Part shown: positions 50,318 through 59,624 of the stretch, in pieces
Layout of the letters: each line of letters begins with the position of its first letter
Numbering within the stretch: position 1 is the first letter of the stretch
Assembly (NCBI GenBank): GCA_913061505.1
Contig: CAJXSO010000009.1
Location: 1-64,000 of the forward strand
Reading direction: 5' to 3'
Source of the DNA: an uncultured Lutimaribacter sp.
GTDB lineage: Bacteria; Pseudomonadota; Alphaproteobacteria; Rhodobacterales; Rhodobacteraceae
DNA: 64,000 nt
Notes under the pieces: model-generated
The model's database searches: none
What the model was told of the DNA's origin: nothing
What the model saw: the letters and a program-made list of their open reading frames with translations, nothing else
Program-made: the position numbers and the translations under genes

Positions 50318-50364
50318 ACCCGCCTTGGGCTGGGAAAACTGCCCAGTTTCGCGGCACACCCCGC

Positions 50365-51402
50365 CTAGCCGGCGGCAGGCAATATCACAGTAAATGTGGT
50401 GCCCTCGCCCAAGCCGCTTTCAATGCGCATGCGCCCACGGTGGCGGTTGATGATATGTTTCACAATCGCCAGCCCCAGCCCCGTGCCCCCCATTTGCCGC
50501 GAGCGGTGGCTGTCGATTCGGTAAAAGCGCTCGGTCAGGCGGGGAATATGCACAGGGTCAATGCCCGCGCCCTTATCGGCCACCTGCACCCGCACAGCCG
50601 GGCCGCGCAGCCCGGCCTCTTGGGCCGGCGGGTGCACCGTAACCGTCACCACCCCACCCTGGCCGCCGTATTTTATGGCATTCTCAATCAGGTTGGTGAA
50701 CACCTGCCGCAGCTGATCGCCATCGCCCGGTATCACCACCCCCCCTTCGGGGATCTGCAAATGCAGCGCCACATGGGCTTGCTCGGCCATGGGGGCCAGC
50801 GCGTGCTGTGTTGCCTGCAACAGCTGCTGCAAATCAATACTGCCCCCCGGGCGCTGGCGCTCTTGCGCCTCGACCTGGCTTAACGACAGCAAATCGCGCA
50901 CCAGGCGGTTCATCCGGTCTGCCTCGCTGGCCATAATGGCCAAAAACCGCGCGCGCGCCGCCGGGTCATCGCGCGCAGGCCCCTGCAATGTTTCGATAAA
51001 CCCGATCAATGCCGTCAGCGGCGTGCGCAATTCATGGCTGACATTGGCCACAAAATCGCGCCGCATCTGGCCTGCCTGTTCCAGATGGCTGACATCATTG
51101 AAACACAGCAAAACCCCATCCAGCCCCGCCCCCTGCACCAGGCTCGCGCGCATATCAAAGCTGACATCCTGACGCCCATCATTGGTCAAATAGCGCGCCG
51201 ATTGCACCGCGCCGGTTTTCCGACAGGCCTCTAGCGCATCCAAAACCGATGGCTGGCGGATCACCATCACCAAAGCGCGCCCCGCCATCCCTGCCCCAAA
51301 CACGGCCTGCGCCATGCTGTTGCCGGCCAAAATACGGTCCTCGGGGTTGACCAATAGCGCCGGCTGCGGAATGGCCTCTAAGATATTCTCAGCCAGCCCC
51401 AT
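50365..51402 (-). CDS. phoR: Phosphate sensor kinase PhoR, soluble form
   Basis: 345 residues: PAS domain (ILEAIPQPALLVNPEDRILA), then HisKA with His123 (DFVANVSHELRTPLTALIGF) and ATPase (DQLRQVFTNLIENAIKYG, GGTGLGLAIVKHIINRH). There is no N-terminal membrane helix, unlike E. coli PhoR, and none in frame upstream. Signal must therefore come through PhoU/PstB or the PAS domain. Starts two bases after the PLP enzyme stop and lies just upstream of the Pho box and pstS, away from phoB. Confidence 0.93.
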   Translation of the reverse strand: MGLAENILEAIPQPALLVNPEDRILAGNSMAQAVFGAGMAGRALVMVIRQPSVLDALEACRKTGAVQSARYLTNDGRQDVSFDMRASLVQGAGLDGVLLCFNDVSHLEQAGQMRRDFVANVSHELRTPLTALIGFIETLQGPARDDPAARARFLAIMASEADRMNRLVRDLLSLSQVEAQERQRPGGSIDLQQLLQATQHALAPMAEQAHVALHLQIPEGGVVIPGDGDQLRQVFTNLIENAIKYGGQGGVVTVTVHPPAQEAGLRGPAVRVQVADKGAGIDPVHIPRLTERFYRIDSHRSRQMGGTGLGLAIVKHIINRHRGRMRIESGLGEGTTFTVILPAAG

Positions 51403-51404
51403 GC

Positions 51405-52598
51405 CTAGCCCGCCACAGCGGCGCGGGCCGCTGCAACCCCTTTGCTAAATTCAGCGCATAGCGCCTCGGCATCTTCCAAGCCCACAGAAACACGGAAAAA
51501 CCCCTCGGAAATACCAAGCGCCGCCCGCCCCTCGGGGGGTAACGCGCGGTGCGAGCTCGAGGCCGGATGCGACAGCGTGGTGCCCACATCCCCCAGGGTT
51601 GGCGCAAAGGCCACACCGCTGGCCGCATGGGCAAAGGCATTCGCCGCCACGCGCCCGCCTTCCAATTCAAAACTCACCATATTGCAGCCCCGGTTGCCCA
51701 GCACAGCGCGCGCCCGCGCCGCATCGGGGTGATCGGCGCGCATCGGGTATAGCACCCGTGCCACCCCCTCCAGCCCCGCCAGATGATCGGCCAGGCGCGC
51801 GGCCGTGGCCTCGGCCCGGTCAAAGCGCAGCTCGAAGCTCAGCATGCCGCGTTCGGCCAACCAGCAATCAAACGGGCTGGGGGTCATGCCCGTCGTCACC
51901 GAAAAGTCGTAAATCGCCTTTTGCAGCCCTGCATCGCGCGCACAGACATAGCCCAAGGTTACATCCGAATGCCCCGCCAATAGTTTGGTCACCGAATGAA
52001 TGACAATATCCGCCCCCATATCAAAGGGGCGAAACGCCCGCGGCGTGGTAAAGGTGTTATCCACCACCAACAACACCCCGCGCTCTTTTGCCAGCGCCGC
52101 AATCCCTGCCAAATCTGCCACGCGCAGTGTCGGGTTGGATACCAGCTCTACCAAAATCATACGCGTTTCCGGCCGGATTGCCGCCGCCATCGCCGCCACA
52201 TCGCAGGGATCTGCCAACGAGGTCGCAATCCCCAAACGCGGCAAATCTTGCGCCATCAAGCGCAAGGATCGCCCATACAGCTGATCGCCCCCCAGCACAT
52301 GATCGCCCGCCTTCAACAGCCCCATCAGCACCGCGCTCACCGCCGCCATCCCCGAGCCCAGCACCAAGCCGCCCGAACCGCCCTCTAGCGCATCAATGCG
52401 CCTTGCAACCACATCGGCATTGGGGTGCCCCTCGCGGGCATAGGTATAGCCCGCCACGCGCCCCTCATATTGCGCATCCAGCGCATCCGGCGTGTCGCTG
52501 CCATAGACAACCGAAGGCATCAGCGGCGTCACCACCGGCCAGCTGGCGCTGTGCGGCAGGCGCTCGGGGCGCATCAGGGTGCTGGGATCTTTGTGCAT
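51405..52598 (-). CDS. Trans-sulfuration-type PLP enzyme (Cys/Met metabolism family)
   Basis: 397 residues: PLP-binding GSGMAAVSAVLMGLLKAG, VDNTFTTPRAF and the Schiff-base lysine Lys205 (HSVTKLLAGHSDVTLG). Family members include cystathionine gamma-synthase, beta- and gamma-lyases and homocysteine-forming sulfhydrylases; which one it is cannot be read from the sequence. Start MHKDPSTLMRPER with GGAGAGAG upstream; an earlier in-frame GTG/ATG region lacks support. Followed two bases later by phoR, an odd pairing. Preceded by copy C of the 21-base motif. Confidence 0.88.
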   Translation of the reverse strand: MHKDPSTLMRPERLPHSASWPVVTPLMPSVVYGSDTPDALDAQYEGRVAGYTYAREGHPNADVVARRIDALEGGSGGLVLGSGMAAVSAVLMGLLKAGDHVLGGDQLYGRSLRLMAQDLPRLGIATSLADPCDVAAMAAAIRPETRMILVELVSNPTLRVADLAGIAALAKERGVLLVVDNTFTTPRAFRPFDMGADIVIHSVTKLLAGHSDVTLGYVCARDAGLQKAIYDFSVTTGMTPSPFDCWLAERGMLSFELRFDRAEATAARLADHLAGLEGVARVLYPMRADHPDAARARAVLGNRGCNMVSFELEGGRVAANAFAHAASGVAFAPTLGDVGTTLSHPASSSHRALPPEGRAALGISEGFFRVSVGLEDAEALCAEFSKGVAAARAAVAG

Positions 52599-52670
52599 CA
52601 CTCTCTCCGATCGGGCCTGGTGGGCGTGCCACACTCAGGTAACAGGCCAAAGACAAAACAGCCCCCGCCC

Positions 52671-52691
52671 TTCATCTTGCCAAAAATACTC
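52671..52691 (-). repeat. Dispersed 21-base intergenic motif, copy C
   Basis: On the minus strand GAGTATTTTTGGCAAGATGA plus A, identical to copy A. It lies between the gamma carbonic anhydrase stop and the PLP enzyme start, and follows a small hairpin (52693-52703). Confidence 0.8.
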
Positions 52692-52703
52692 TCGCCGAAG
52701 GCG
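52682..52703 (-). terminator. Weak terminator-like hairpin after the carbonic anhydrase gene
   Basis: On the minus strand CGCC-TTC-GGCG forms a four-pair stem with a three-base loop, then AGAGTATTTTT. The T run belongs to the 21-base motif. The stem is short, so it is at most a partial terminator for yicC-gmk-carbonic anhydrase. Confidence 0.4.
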
Positions 52704-52726
52704 TTCAGGCCCTGCCGGCCAGCGCC

Positions 52727-53254
52727 TCAGCCCGCGATTTCGCGCAGTTCTGTGCGAAACCGGCGCATGTTATCGGCATAATGCAGCGCGCTGTTGCGCA
52801 GGCCCGCAATCGCCGCCTCATCCAATTGGCGCACCACCTTGCCGGGGCTGCCCATCACCAGGCTGTTGTCGGGTATCTCTTTGCCCTCGGTGATCAGCGC
52901 ATTGGCCCCAATCAGGCAATTGCGCCCGATCTTGGCGCCGTTCAGCACCGTGGCCCCCATGCCGATCAGGCTGTTTTCGCCGATCGTGCAGCCATGCAGC
53001 ATGGCCTTATGGCCAATGGTGCATCCCGCCCCGATGCGCAGCGGAAAGCCCATATCGGTGTGCAGCACAGCGTTTTCCTGCACATTGCTGCCCGCCCCGA
53101 CCAAGATTTCCTCGTTATCGCCACGCAGCGTGGCGCCAAACCATACGCTGGCGCCCGCCTGCATCACCACATTGCCAATCACATTGGCGTCATGCGCCAC
53201 CCAGGTATCGGGGTCGATCTGGGGCGTCAGCCCCCCAAGTGCAAAAACTGCCAT
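52727..53254 (-). CDS. Gamma-class carbonic anhydrase-like protein (YrdA/CaiE family)
   Basis: 175 residues, left-handed beta-helix made of hexapeptide repeats ([60 protein letters not shown]). Histidines at the typical metal-site positions ([14 protein letters not shown]) are kept. Known relatives hydrate CO2, but many are untested. Third gene of yicC-gmk-this, three bases after gmk. Confidence 0.9.
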   Translation of the reverse strand: MAVFALGGLTPQIDPDTWVAHDANVIGNVVMQAGASVWFGATLRGDNEEILVGAGSNVQENAVLHTDMGFPLRIGAGCTIGHKAMLHGCTIGENSLIGMGATVLNGAKIGRNCLIGANALITEGKEIPDNSLVMGSPGKVVRQLDEAAIAGLRNSALHYADNMRRFRTELREIAG

Positions 53255-53257
53255 GTT

Positions 53258-53896
53258 TTAGCCCAGCCTTTCAAATTCGTTCTGCAAAGCGCGCATATGC
53301 TCCACCAGTTTGGGCTGCTGCAAGCGGCGCAGCCTTGTGGCGGTGACGATGGTTTTCAGATCCTCGAATGTACGGTCCAGATCATCATTGACAAGAACGA
53401 AATCGTAGCTGCCCCAATGGCTCAACTCGTCCCAGCTTTTTTGCATGCGTTTGGCGATCACATCGGCACTGTCCTGGCCGCGCCCCTCGAGGCGGCGGCG
53501 CAGCTCGGCAATCGAGGGGGGCAGGATAAAGATCGACAAAACATGCGGCCCAAGGCTGGAATTCACGATTTGCTGCGCGCCTTGCCAATCGATGTCAAAC
53601 AGCACGTCGCGCCCGTCTTTGATGGCCGCTTCCACCGGCGCCTTGGGCGAGCCGTAGTAATTGCCAAACACATAGGCATGTTCCAGCATGCCATCTTCGG
53701 CCACGGCCTGGCGAAAGCCGTCTTGATCCATAAAGTGGTAATCTTGCCCATCCACCTCTCCCGGGCGGGGGGCGCGGGTTGTTGCCGACACGGAAAACGA
53801 CAGCGAGGGATCCCAGGCCAAAAGCCGCTTTGACAGGGTCGATTTGCCCGCCCCAGAGGGCGAGGATAAGATGATCAGCAGGCCACGGCGGGTCAT
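53258..53896 (-). CDS. gmk: Guanylate kinase
   Basis: Phosphorylates GMP to GDP. 212 residues: P-loop [20 protein letters not shown]-binding [20 protein letters not shown] and FMDQDGFR, and the helix [14 protein letters not shown]. Length and motifs are standard. Starts three bases after yicC, the usual yicC-gmk pairing. Confidence 0.98.
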   Translation of the reverse strand: MTRRGLLIILSSPSGAGKSTLSKRLLAWDPSLSFSVSATTRAPRPGEVDGQDYHFMDQDGFRQAVAEDGMLEHAYVFGNYYGSPKAPVEAAIKDGRDVLFDIDWQGAQQIVNSSLGPHVLSIFILPPSIAELRRRLEGRGQDSADVIAKRMQKSWDELSHWGSYDFVLVNDDLDRTFEDLKTIVTATRLRRLQQPKLVEHMRALQNEFERLG

Positions 53897-53899
53897 CGG

Positions 53900-54790
53900 C
53901 TACTCCACGTTTTGCACCTGTTCGCGCATCTGGTCGATCACTGTTTTCAGATCCAGCCCAAGGCGCGTCAGGTCTTTGTTTTGCGATTTCGAGCACAAGG
54001 TGTTGGCCTCGCGGTTGAATTCCTGCATCAAGAAATCAAACCGCCGCCCAATTGGCGCGTCGCTGGCCAGCAATTCGCGCGCAGCCCCTACGTGGGCATG
54101 CAGGCGGTCTAATTCTTCGGTCACGTCCGATTTCACCGCCAAAAGCGCCAATTCCTGCGCCACGCGCTGGGGGTCGTGGCCATCGCTATTGGCCGCGACA
54201 CGGGCCAGGGCGGCGGCCAGGGCATCGGCGGCTTCGGCATTGCGCAGGGGCAAAACAGCCGCGATCTGGGCCAAAAGCGCCTCGATCTGGGCTAGCTGCC
54301 CTTGCAACACCTGCGCCAAGGCCGCGCCTTCACTGGCGCGGGCCTGCAGAAAGGCGCCCAACACCGGCTCGAATGTTTCCAACAGATGGGCCTGCAGCGG
54401 TGCGGGGTCGGGATCGGGGCTTTTTTGCTCTAGCACACCGCGCAGGGCCAAAATATCGCTGGCGCGGGTGGCGGCCAGGGGCAGGCCTTGGGCATTGGCG
54501 CGCGCCTCGACCTTGGCCAAGGCGGCCAGAACCGCGGCCAAAGCCGCCTCGTTCACGCCCAGGGGCGCCTCGGTTTCACTGCGCGACAGACGCAACGACA
54601 ACGACAGGTTGCCCCGCGTCACCACCTGCGACAGCCGCGCGCGCAAGGCTTGTTCCAGCGCAGGCACCCATTCTGGCACCCGCAGGCGCAGATCCAGCCC
54701 CTTGCCGTTCACGCAGCGTATCTCCCATGTCCAGCTAAAGCCGAGGGCGGTGCCGCTGGCGCTGGCAAATGCCGTCATCGATTGTGTCAT
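53900..54790 (-). CDS. yicC: YicC-family endoribonuclease-like protein
   Basis: 296 residues: MTQSMTAFASASG at the start, EIRCVNGKGLDLRLRVPEWV, and the C-terminal DUF1732 domain (GRRFDFLMQEFNREANTLCSKSQNKDL). In E. coli YicC was reported to be a ribonuclease acting on a small RNA. The middle is Ala/Leu-rich coiled-coil. GAGGAGGGG lies directly before the ATG. First gene of yicC-gmk-carbonic anhydrase; upstream is a gap of about 240 bases to the PAS gene with no clear promoter read. Confidence 0.93.
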   Translation of the reverse strand: MTQSMTAFASASGTALGFSWTWEIRCVNGKGLDLRLRVPEWVPALEQALRARLSQVVTRGNLSLSLRLSRSETEAPLGVNEAALAAVLAALAKVEARANAQGLPLAATRASDILALRGVLEQKSPDPDPAPLQAHLLETFEPVLGAFLQARASEGAALAQVLQGQLAQIEALLAQIAAVLPLRNAEAADALAAALARVAANSDGHDPQRVAQELALLAVKSDVTEELDRLHAHVGAARELLASDAPIGRRFDFLMQEFNREANTLCSKSQNKDLTRLGLDLKTVIDQMREQVQNVE

Positions 54791-55033
54791 GGCCCCTCCT
54801 CGGCTACTGGCTCGGCTACTGGCCACAGCCCTACTGCCTTCTGCCCAGAGGGGCAAGATAGCGCCACGATTAACCAAATTAACCAAACTGCCCCAAAAAT
54901 TTGGCAGCTGGCATGGCCCCTGCTAGATCGTGGCAGTGCCGGCAGCGGCCTGCGGTTAACCGTTAACCGCACGCTAACTTTGGTTGGCATATTATTAATC
55001 AACAGTACTCCGTGCGGCTTTGGGAATAATCGG

Positions 55034-55726
55034 GTGACAAAAATCGGGAATGGCTTGGGCAGGTTTGGCGCAAGCCCGCAACATGCAGGGGCGGCGGGGC
55101 TGGTTTTGCCGCCCAATCTGCGCCATGCCGCTCCACTATTGGCACAGTTTGATGCCTATTGGCAGGCTTTGGCGGCCCAATATGGCGCGCCCCCCTTTCG
55201 CCAGCACATAGATCCGCGCGCCTTGCAAAATGGCTTGGAAAACGCCCTGCTGGCCGAGGAAATTGCCCCCGGGCACGCCCGTGTGCGGGTGGCGGGGCAG
55301 GTTTTTGGCAAATTGTTCGGCGCTGATCCGCGTGGCATGCCCTTGTCGGCCCTGTTCCTGCCTGGCGCGCGCGCCGATTTGCAGGCGCTGCTGGCCCAGG
55401 TGTTTGCCACCCCAGCGGGGGCGCGGCTGCTGGTATCAAAGCCCGCAGCGTTTTTCGGCCATGCCAACAACGGCATTCTACAGCTGTGGCCGCTGCGCGA
55501 TGATACGGGCGCTGTCACCCGGGCCTTGGGTTGTTTGGTGCTGGCGCGCGCGCCCACCCAAAGCCGCGCGCCACAGCGCCTGAGCATTGCCCACCACAGC
55601 CTGCAGCCCCTGGCAGGCCCCGTGCCCCCAGCCGCCCCGCAAGGCCCCGCGCAGAAAAAAGACGCGCCGCGCAAAGGCGCGGCGCATCTGGTGTTGGTCA
55701 AAGGCAACGGCGACCCCGCACCCTAG
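55034..55726 (+). CDS. PAS-domain protein, unknown partner
   Basis: About 230 residues: a helical start (LAQFDAYWQALAAQYGAPPF) and a PAS-like core (ALLAEEIAPGHARVRVAGQV, KLFGADPRGMPLSALFLPGA, GILQLWPLRDDTGAVTRALG), then a Pro/Ala/Lys-rich tail. Similar stand-alone PAS proteins occur in Rhodobacterales and Caulobacterales. No kinase or output domain is attached. The GTG at 55034 is my guess (GGGAA nine bases upstream); the frame is open further upstream. The 3' end carries a terminator of the convergent DAHP synthase gene. Confidence 0.75.
   Translation: MTKIGNGLGRFGASPQHAGAAGLVLPPNLRHAAPLLAQFDAYWQALAAQYGAPPFRQHIDPRALQNGLENALLAEEIAPGHARVRVAGQVFGKLFGADPRGMPLSALFLPGARADLQALLAQVFATPAGARLLVSKPAAFFGHANNGILQLWPLRDDTGAVTRALGCLVLARAPTQSRAPQRLSIAHHSLQPLAGPVPPAAPQGPAQKKDAPRKGAAHLVLVKGNGDPAP
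55654..55685 (-). terminator. Terminator of the DAHP synthase gene inside the PAS coding end
   Basis: On the minus strand GCGCCGCGC pairs perfectly with GCGCGGCGC around a four-base CTTT loop, then GTCTTTTTTC. It lies 65 bases after the DAHP synthase stop, in the last 75 bases of the PAS gene, where it encodes the Lys/Ala-rich tail. Confidence 0.75.
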
Positions 55727-55749
55727 CCTGGGGCGGCCTGCCCTGTGCC

Positions 55750-57120
55750 CTAACTTGCAGCGGCCTGCGCCCGTTCGGCGCGCAGCGCGGAAAGCTCTTC
55801 CGCCACCAAAAAGGCCAGTTCCAGGGATTGGCTGGCATTCAGGCGCGGGTCGCATGCGGTGTGATAGCGCGAAGACAGGTCTTCGTCGGTCACAGCGCGC
55901 ACCCCGCCGGTGCATTCGGTCACATCGGCGCCCGTCATTTCGAAATGCACCCCGCCCGGAACCGTGCCATGGGCCTTGTGCACGGCAAAGAATTCGCGCA
56001 CCTCGCTGAGCACCGCCTCAAATGGGCGGGTTTTGAACCCGGTCGAGGATTTGATCGTGTTGCCATGCATCGGGTCGCAGACCCAAACCACATTGGCGCC
56101 TTCCTCTTGCACTGCCTTAATCAGGCGCGGCAGATGTTCGGCCACTTTGCCAGCCCCAAAGCGCGCAATCAGCGTCAGCCGGCCTGCCTCGTTTTGTGGG
56201 TTCAGCTTGGCCATCAACACTTTAAGATCCTCGGCCGTGGTCGAGGGGCCGCATTTCAGGCCAATCGGGTTTAGCACGCCACGGGCAAATTCCACATGCG
56301 CCCCATCGGGTTGGCGGGTGCGATCGCCGATCCACACCATATGGCCCGAGCCTGCCAACCATTTGCCGCTGGTCGAATCCAGACGCGTCAGCGCCTCTTC
56401 ATATTCCAGCAACAGCGCTTCGTGGCTGGTATAGAAATCAACCGTTTGCAGCGCATGGGTGGCGTCAGCGGTGATGCCAGCCGCGGTCATGAAATCCAGC
56501 GTATCGCTGATGCGGTTGGCCATATCGCGATAGCGTTCGGCTTTTTCGCCCTCGGCAAAGCCCAAGGTCCAGCTGTGCACCTGGTGCACATCGGCATAGC
56601 CACCCGTTGAAAACGCGCGCAACAGGTTCAGCGTGGCGGCGGCCTGGGTGTAGGCCTGCAACATTTTCTTGGGGTCGGGAATGCGGGCCTGGGGGGTAAA
56701 GGCCAGCTCGTTGATGATATCGCCCCGGTAGCTGGGCAGCTCGACCCCATCGACAACCTCGGTGGGGGCGCTGCGCGGCTTGGCAAATTGGCCCGCCATG
56801 CGCCCCACCTTGACCACCGGCACCTTGGCGCCATAGGTCAAAACCATGGCCATTTGCAGCATCACTTTGAACGTATCGCGAATAGCATTGGCGCTGAATT
56901 GATCGAAGCTTTCGGCGCAATCACCGCCCTGCAGCAAAAACGCCTCGCCGCGCGATGCAGCCCCCAGGGCGCGTTTCAATTTGCGCGCCTCGCCGGCGAA
57001 AACCAGCGGCGGATATTTCGACAATTGCCCCTCGACCGCGGCCAATTCGGCGGCGTCTGTGTAATCGGGCATTTGTACACGTGGCTTTGCGCGCCAATCC
57101 GATTTCTGCCATTCGCTCAT
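55750..57120 (-). CDS. DAHP synthase, class II
   Basis: First shikimate-pathway step: PEP plus erythrose-4-phosphate to DAHP. 456 residues, the plant/Mycobacterium-type class II enzyme: [54 protein letters not shown] and [20 protein letters not shown]. Metal ligands Cys (GGDCAES), His (DPMHG) and Glu (HFEMTG) are in place. ATG of MSEWQKSDW. It stands apart from aroKB; regulation by chorismate mutase partners cannot be judged. Confidence 0.95.
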   Translation of the reverse strand: MSEWQKSDWRAKPRVQMPDYTDAAELAAVEGQLSKYPPLVFAGEARKLKRALGAASRGEAFLLQGGDCAESFDQFSANAIRDTFKVMLQMAMVLTYGAKVPVVKVGRMAGQFAKPRSAPTEVVDGVELPSYRGDIINELAFTPQARIPDPKKMLQAYTQAAATLNLLRAFSTGGYADVHQVHSWTLGFAEGEKAERYRDMANRISDTLDFMTAAGITADATHALQTVDFYTSHEALLLEYEEALTRLDSTSGKWLAGSGHMVWIGDRTRQPDGAHVEFARGVLNPIGLKCGPSTTAEDLKVLMAKLNPQNEAGRLTLIARFGAGKVAEHLPRLIKAVQEEGANVVWVCDPMHGNTIKSSTGFKTRPFEAVLSEVREFFAVHKAHGTVPGGVHFEMTGADVTECTGGVRAVTDEDLSSRYHTACDPRLNASQSLELAFLVAEELSALRAERAQAAAS

Positions 57121-57298
57121 TGTCGGTCTCCGGGTAATGTCTTTTGAACGCGCCCTCTATACAGAACCGTTGCGGCAGTGGCCATAACCGAATTACGGCA
57201 CTTAATGGTCGAATTCGTGCTATTTTGGCCCTGCAACCCCTTGAAGAACAGCGCCAAAACTGGTGAAGTGTCGGGCAGCCTTTTCACCGAGTCCCCCA

Positions 57299-58315
57299 AT
57301 GCCCGCAAAACTTCCCACCCCAAAGCCAAATGCGATTCCCGCAAAGCCAGTGCTAAAGACGCGCCGCTTTGTTTTTGTTTTGCTGGATAATTTCACCCTG
57401 CTCAGCTTTGCATCTGCATTGGAATGTTTGCGCATTGCCAACCGTATGATTGGCGGGCCTGCCTATAGCTGGATGTTAATTGGCGACGGCGGCAATATGG
57501 CCTCGTGCAGCGCGGGCACTGAATTCAAGCTAGATGCTGATCTGATCGAGCTGAACCGCGAAGACAAGGTGCTGGTCTGCGGCGGGATCGATGTGCAAAA
57601 AGCCACCACCAAGCGCATTATCAGCTGGTTGCGCCGCGAGGCGCGCCGCGGGCTGGTGTTGGGGGGGCTGTGCACGGCATCCTATTCGCTGGCCAAGGCC
57701 GGGCTGCTAGATGGCAAACGCGCCACGATCCATTGGGAAAACCAAGACAGTTTTGCCGAGGAATTCGAAGAGGTGACGCTGACCAAATCGGTGTTTGTGG
57801 TCGATGGCAACCGCCTGACCACGGCGGGCGGCACATCGTCGATCGACCTGATGCTGAAACTGATCGCCGATGATTATGGCGAAGAAATTGCCAATTTGGT
57901 GGCCGATCAGCAGATTTACTCCTCGATCCGCACCGATCAAGACACCCAGCGCCTCAGCGTGCCCACCCGCATCGGCGTGCGCCACCCCAAGCTGAGCATG
58001 GTGATCCAGAAGATGGAGCAAAACATCGAAGAGCCGATCAGCCCCTCGGCCCTGGCCAAAGAGGTGGGCATGTCGACGCGCCAGCTGGAACGGCTGTTTC
58101 GCCGCTATTTGAACCGCAGCCCCAAACGCTATTACATGGAATTGCGCCTGCAAAAGGCGCGCAACCTGTTGATGCAAACAGATATGTCAGTGATCAACGT
58201 GGCCCTGGCCTGCGGCTTTGCCTCGCCCTCGCATTTTTCGAAATGCTACCGCGCGCATTACGATACCACCCCCTATCGCGAACGTGGCAGCCACGCCACG
58301 CGCCTGTCGATCTAG
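57299..58315 (+). CDS. GlxA-family AraC-type regulator
   Basis: 338 residues: N-terminal DJ-1/PfpI-like domain (RFVFVLLDNFTLLSFASALE, VLCGGIDVQKATTK, GLVLGGLCTASYSLAKAGLL) and two C-terminal AraC helix-turn-helices (PSALAKEVGMSTRQLERLFR, VINVALACGFASPSHFSKCY). Relatives include GbdR/GlxA regulators of betaine, carnitine or arginine use; the target here is unclear. Start uncertain: ATG at 57299 or GTG at 57263. Divergent from the DAHP synthase across a short gap of about 180 bases. Confidence 0.88.
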   Translation: MPAKLPTPKPNAIPAKPVLKTRRFVFVLLDNFTLLSFASALECLRIANRMIGGPAYSWMLIGDGGNMASCSAGTEFKLDADLIELNREDKVLVCGGIDVQKATTKRIISWLRREARRGLVLGGLCTASYSLAKAGLLDGKRATIHWENQDSFAEEFEEVTLTKSVFVVDGNRLTTAGGTSSIDLMLKLIADDYGEEIANLVADQQIYSSIRTDQDTQRLSVPTRIGVRHPKLSMVIQKMEQNIEEPISPSALAKEVGMSTRQLERLFRRYLNRSPKRYYMELRLQKARNLLMQTDMSVINVALACGFASPSHFSKCYRAHYDTTPYRERGSHATRLSI

Positions 58316-58340
58316 GCCCACAGCCAGCGGGCCGCTTGGC

Positions 58341-59441
58341 CTAGCGCGCGGGCGTTAACCGATACACCGCGCCATTGCCCTCGGACAGCATCCACAGGCT
58401 GCCATCGGGGGCCTCGCGCAGGTCGCGCACGCGGGCGGTTTCGGGGCCAGAAATACGCTCGATCTCGGCAGTGCCTCCGGGCGCCAGGCGGATGATCATA
58501 TCGGAATTCAGCGAGCCCACCAAAAATTGTCCCCGCCATTCGGGCCACAGCCGCCCCGAATAAATCACCAAGCCCGAGGGCGCGATGGATGGATCCCAGT
58601 AAAAAACCGGCTGTTCCATGCCCTCACGCGCGGTGCCCACGCCAATTTTCAGCCCCGAATAATGCGTGCCATACGAGATCACCGGCCAGCCGTAATTGCG
58701 CCCGGGCAAAATGCGGTTGATCTCATCGCCCCCGCGGGCGCCGTGCTCGTGCGCCCACAGCTGGCCCGTGCCATCAAAGGCCAGCCCCTGGGGGTTGCGG
58801 TGGCCCACCGAGTAAAGCTCGGGCACCGCCCCGGCCAGCCCGACCAGCGGGTTATCGCGGGGCACGGTGCCATCGCTGTTGATGCGCAGCACACTGCCGT
58901 TATGGCGGGTGATATCCTGGGCGGTTTCATCTGCGCCACGATCGCCAATGGTGAAAAACAAATGCCCACCGGCATCTTGCACCATGCGCCCGCCGAAATG
59001 CCGCCCCCCGCTGGCGCCTGGGGTCATCTCGAATATCCGGCGCGGGTTTTGCAACCCTGTCTCGTCGGGCGACAGCCGCGCCCGGGTAATGGCCAGCCCC
59101 GTGCCACCTGCCGCATGGCGCACCGTGTGCGACAAAAAGATATGCCGGCTTTTGGCAAAATCCTGCGCCACCAGCACCTCGAGCAACCCGCCCTGGCCAC
59201 TTGGCACCACCTCGGGCAGGCCCGATACCGGGCTGGCCTGCCCGTTTTCATCCAGCCGCCAAAGCCGCCCCTCGCGTTCGCTGATCAATGCGCGCCCGCC
59301 CGGCAAAAAGGCCAAAGACCAAGGCGTTTCAAACCCTTGCGCCACAGTTTGCACGCGGATCTCGCCCGTGTTCGAGGCAAGAACCTGGGCCTTGGCTGGC
59401 TGCAAAAGCAGGAAAAATGCGACAGAGAGTAAACGCAGCAT
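58341..59441 (-). CDS. PQQ-dependent soluble sugar dehydrogenase (aldose type)
   Basis: 366 residues with signal peptide MLRLLSVAFFLLLQPAKA, then a six-bladed propeller: VAQGFETPWSLAFLPGGRAL (blade one), RHFGGRMVQDAGGHLFFTIG, SVGHRNPQGLAFDGTGQLWA with the catalytic-type histidine, and HEHGARGGDEINRILPGRNY. Matches the aldose sugar dehydrogenase (YliI/Asd) group, periplasmic. No PQQ biosynthesis gene is in the window. Start MLRLLSV fits the signal peptide and has AGGAT upstream. Confidence 0.92.
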   Translation of the reverse strand: MLRLLSVAFFLLLQPAKAQVLASNTGEIRVQTVAQGFETPWSLAFLPGGRALISEREGRLWRLDENGQASPVSGLPEVVPSGQGGLLEVLVAQDFAKSRHIFLSHTVRHAAGGTGLAITRARLSPDETGLQNPRRIFEMTPGASGGRHFGGRMVQDAGGHLFFTIGDRGADETAQDITRHNGSVLRINSDGTVPRDNPLVGLAGAVPELYSVGHRNPQGLAFDGTGQLWAHEHGARGGDEINRILPGRNYGWPVISYGTHYSGLKIGVGTAREGMEQPVFYWDPSIAPSGLVIYSGRLWPEWRGQFLVGSLNSDMIIRLAPGGTAEIERISGPETARVRDLREAPDGSLWMLSEGNGAVYRLTPAR

Positions 59442-59624
59442 GGCACATCCTGTGGCGGGCAACATGGGGGGCTTTCCCCATATGTGGGGCGATGCGCGCG
59501 CGCTGCAAGGGTTGGCCCAGCCCGCCCGCCTTACGTTGCCAGAGGCTACGTTAATTTCCTTTTCTTTTATCCACCGCCGCACTAATGTTTCGACCGGACC
59601 ATTGTTCCAATTGGGAGTTTACTT

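Noticed and set aside
52781-53833. A 350-codon open frame antisense to the carbonic anhydrase and gmk genes
   Set aside because: It spans two firm genes and shows no family signature.
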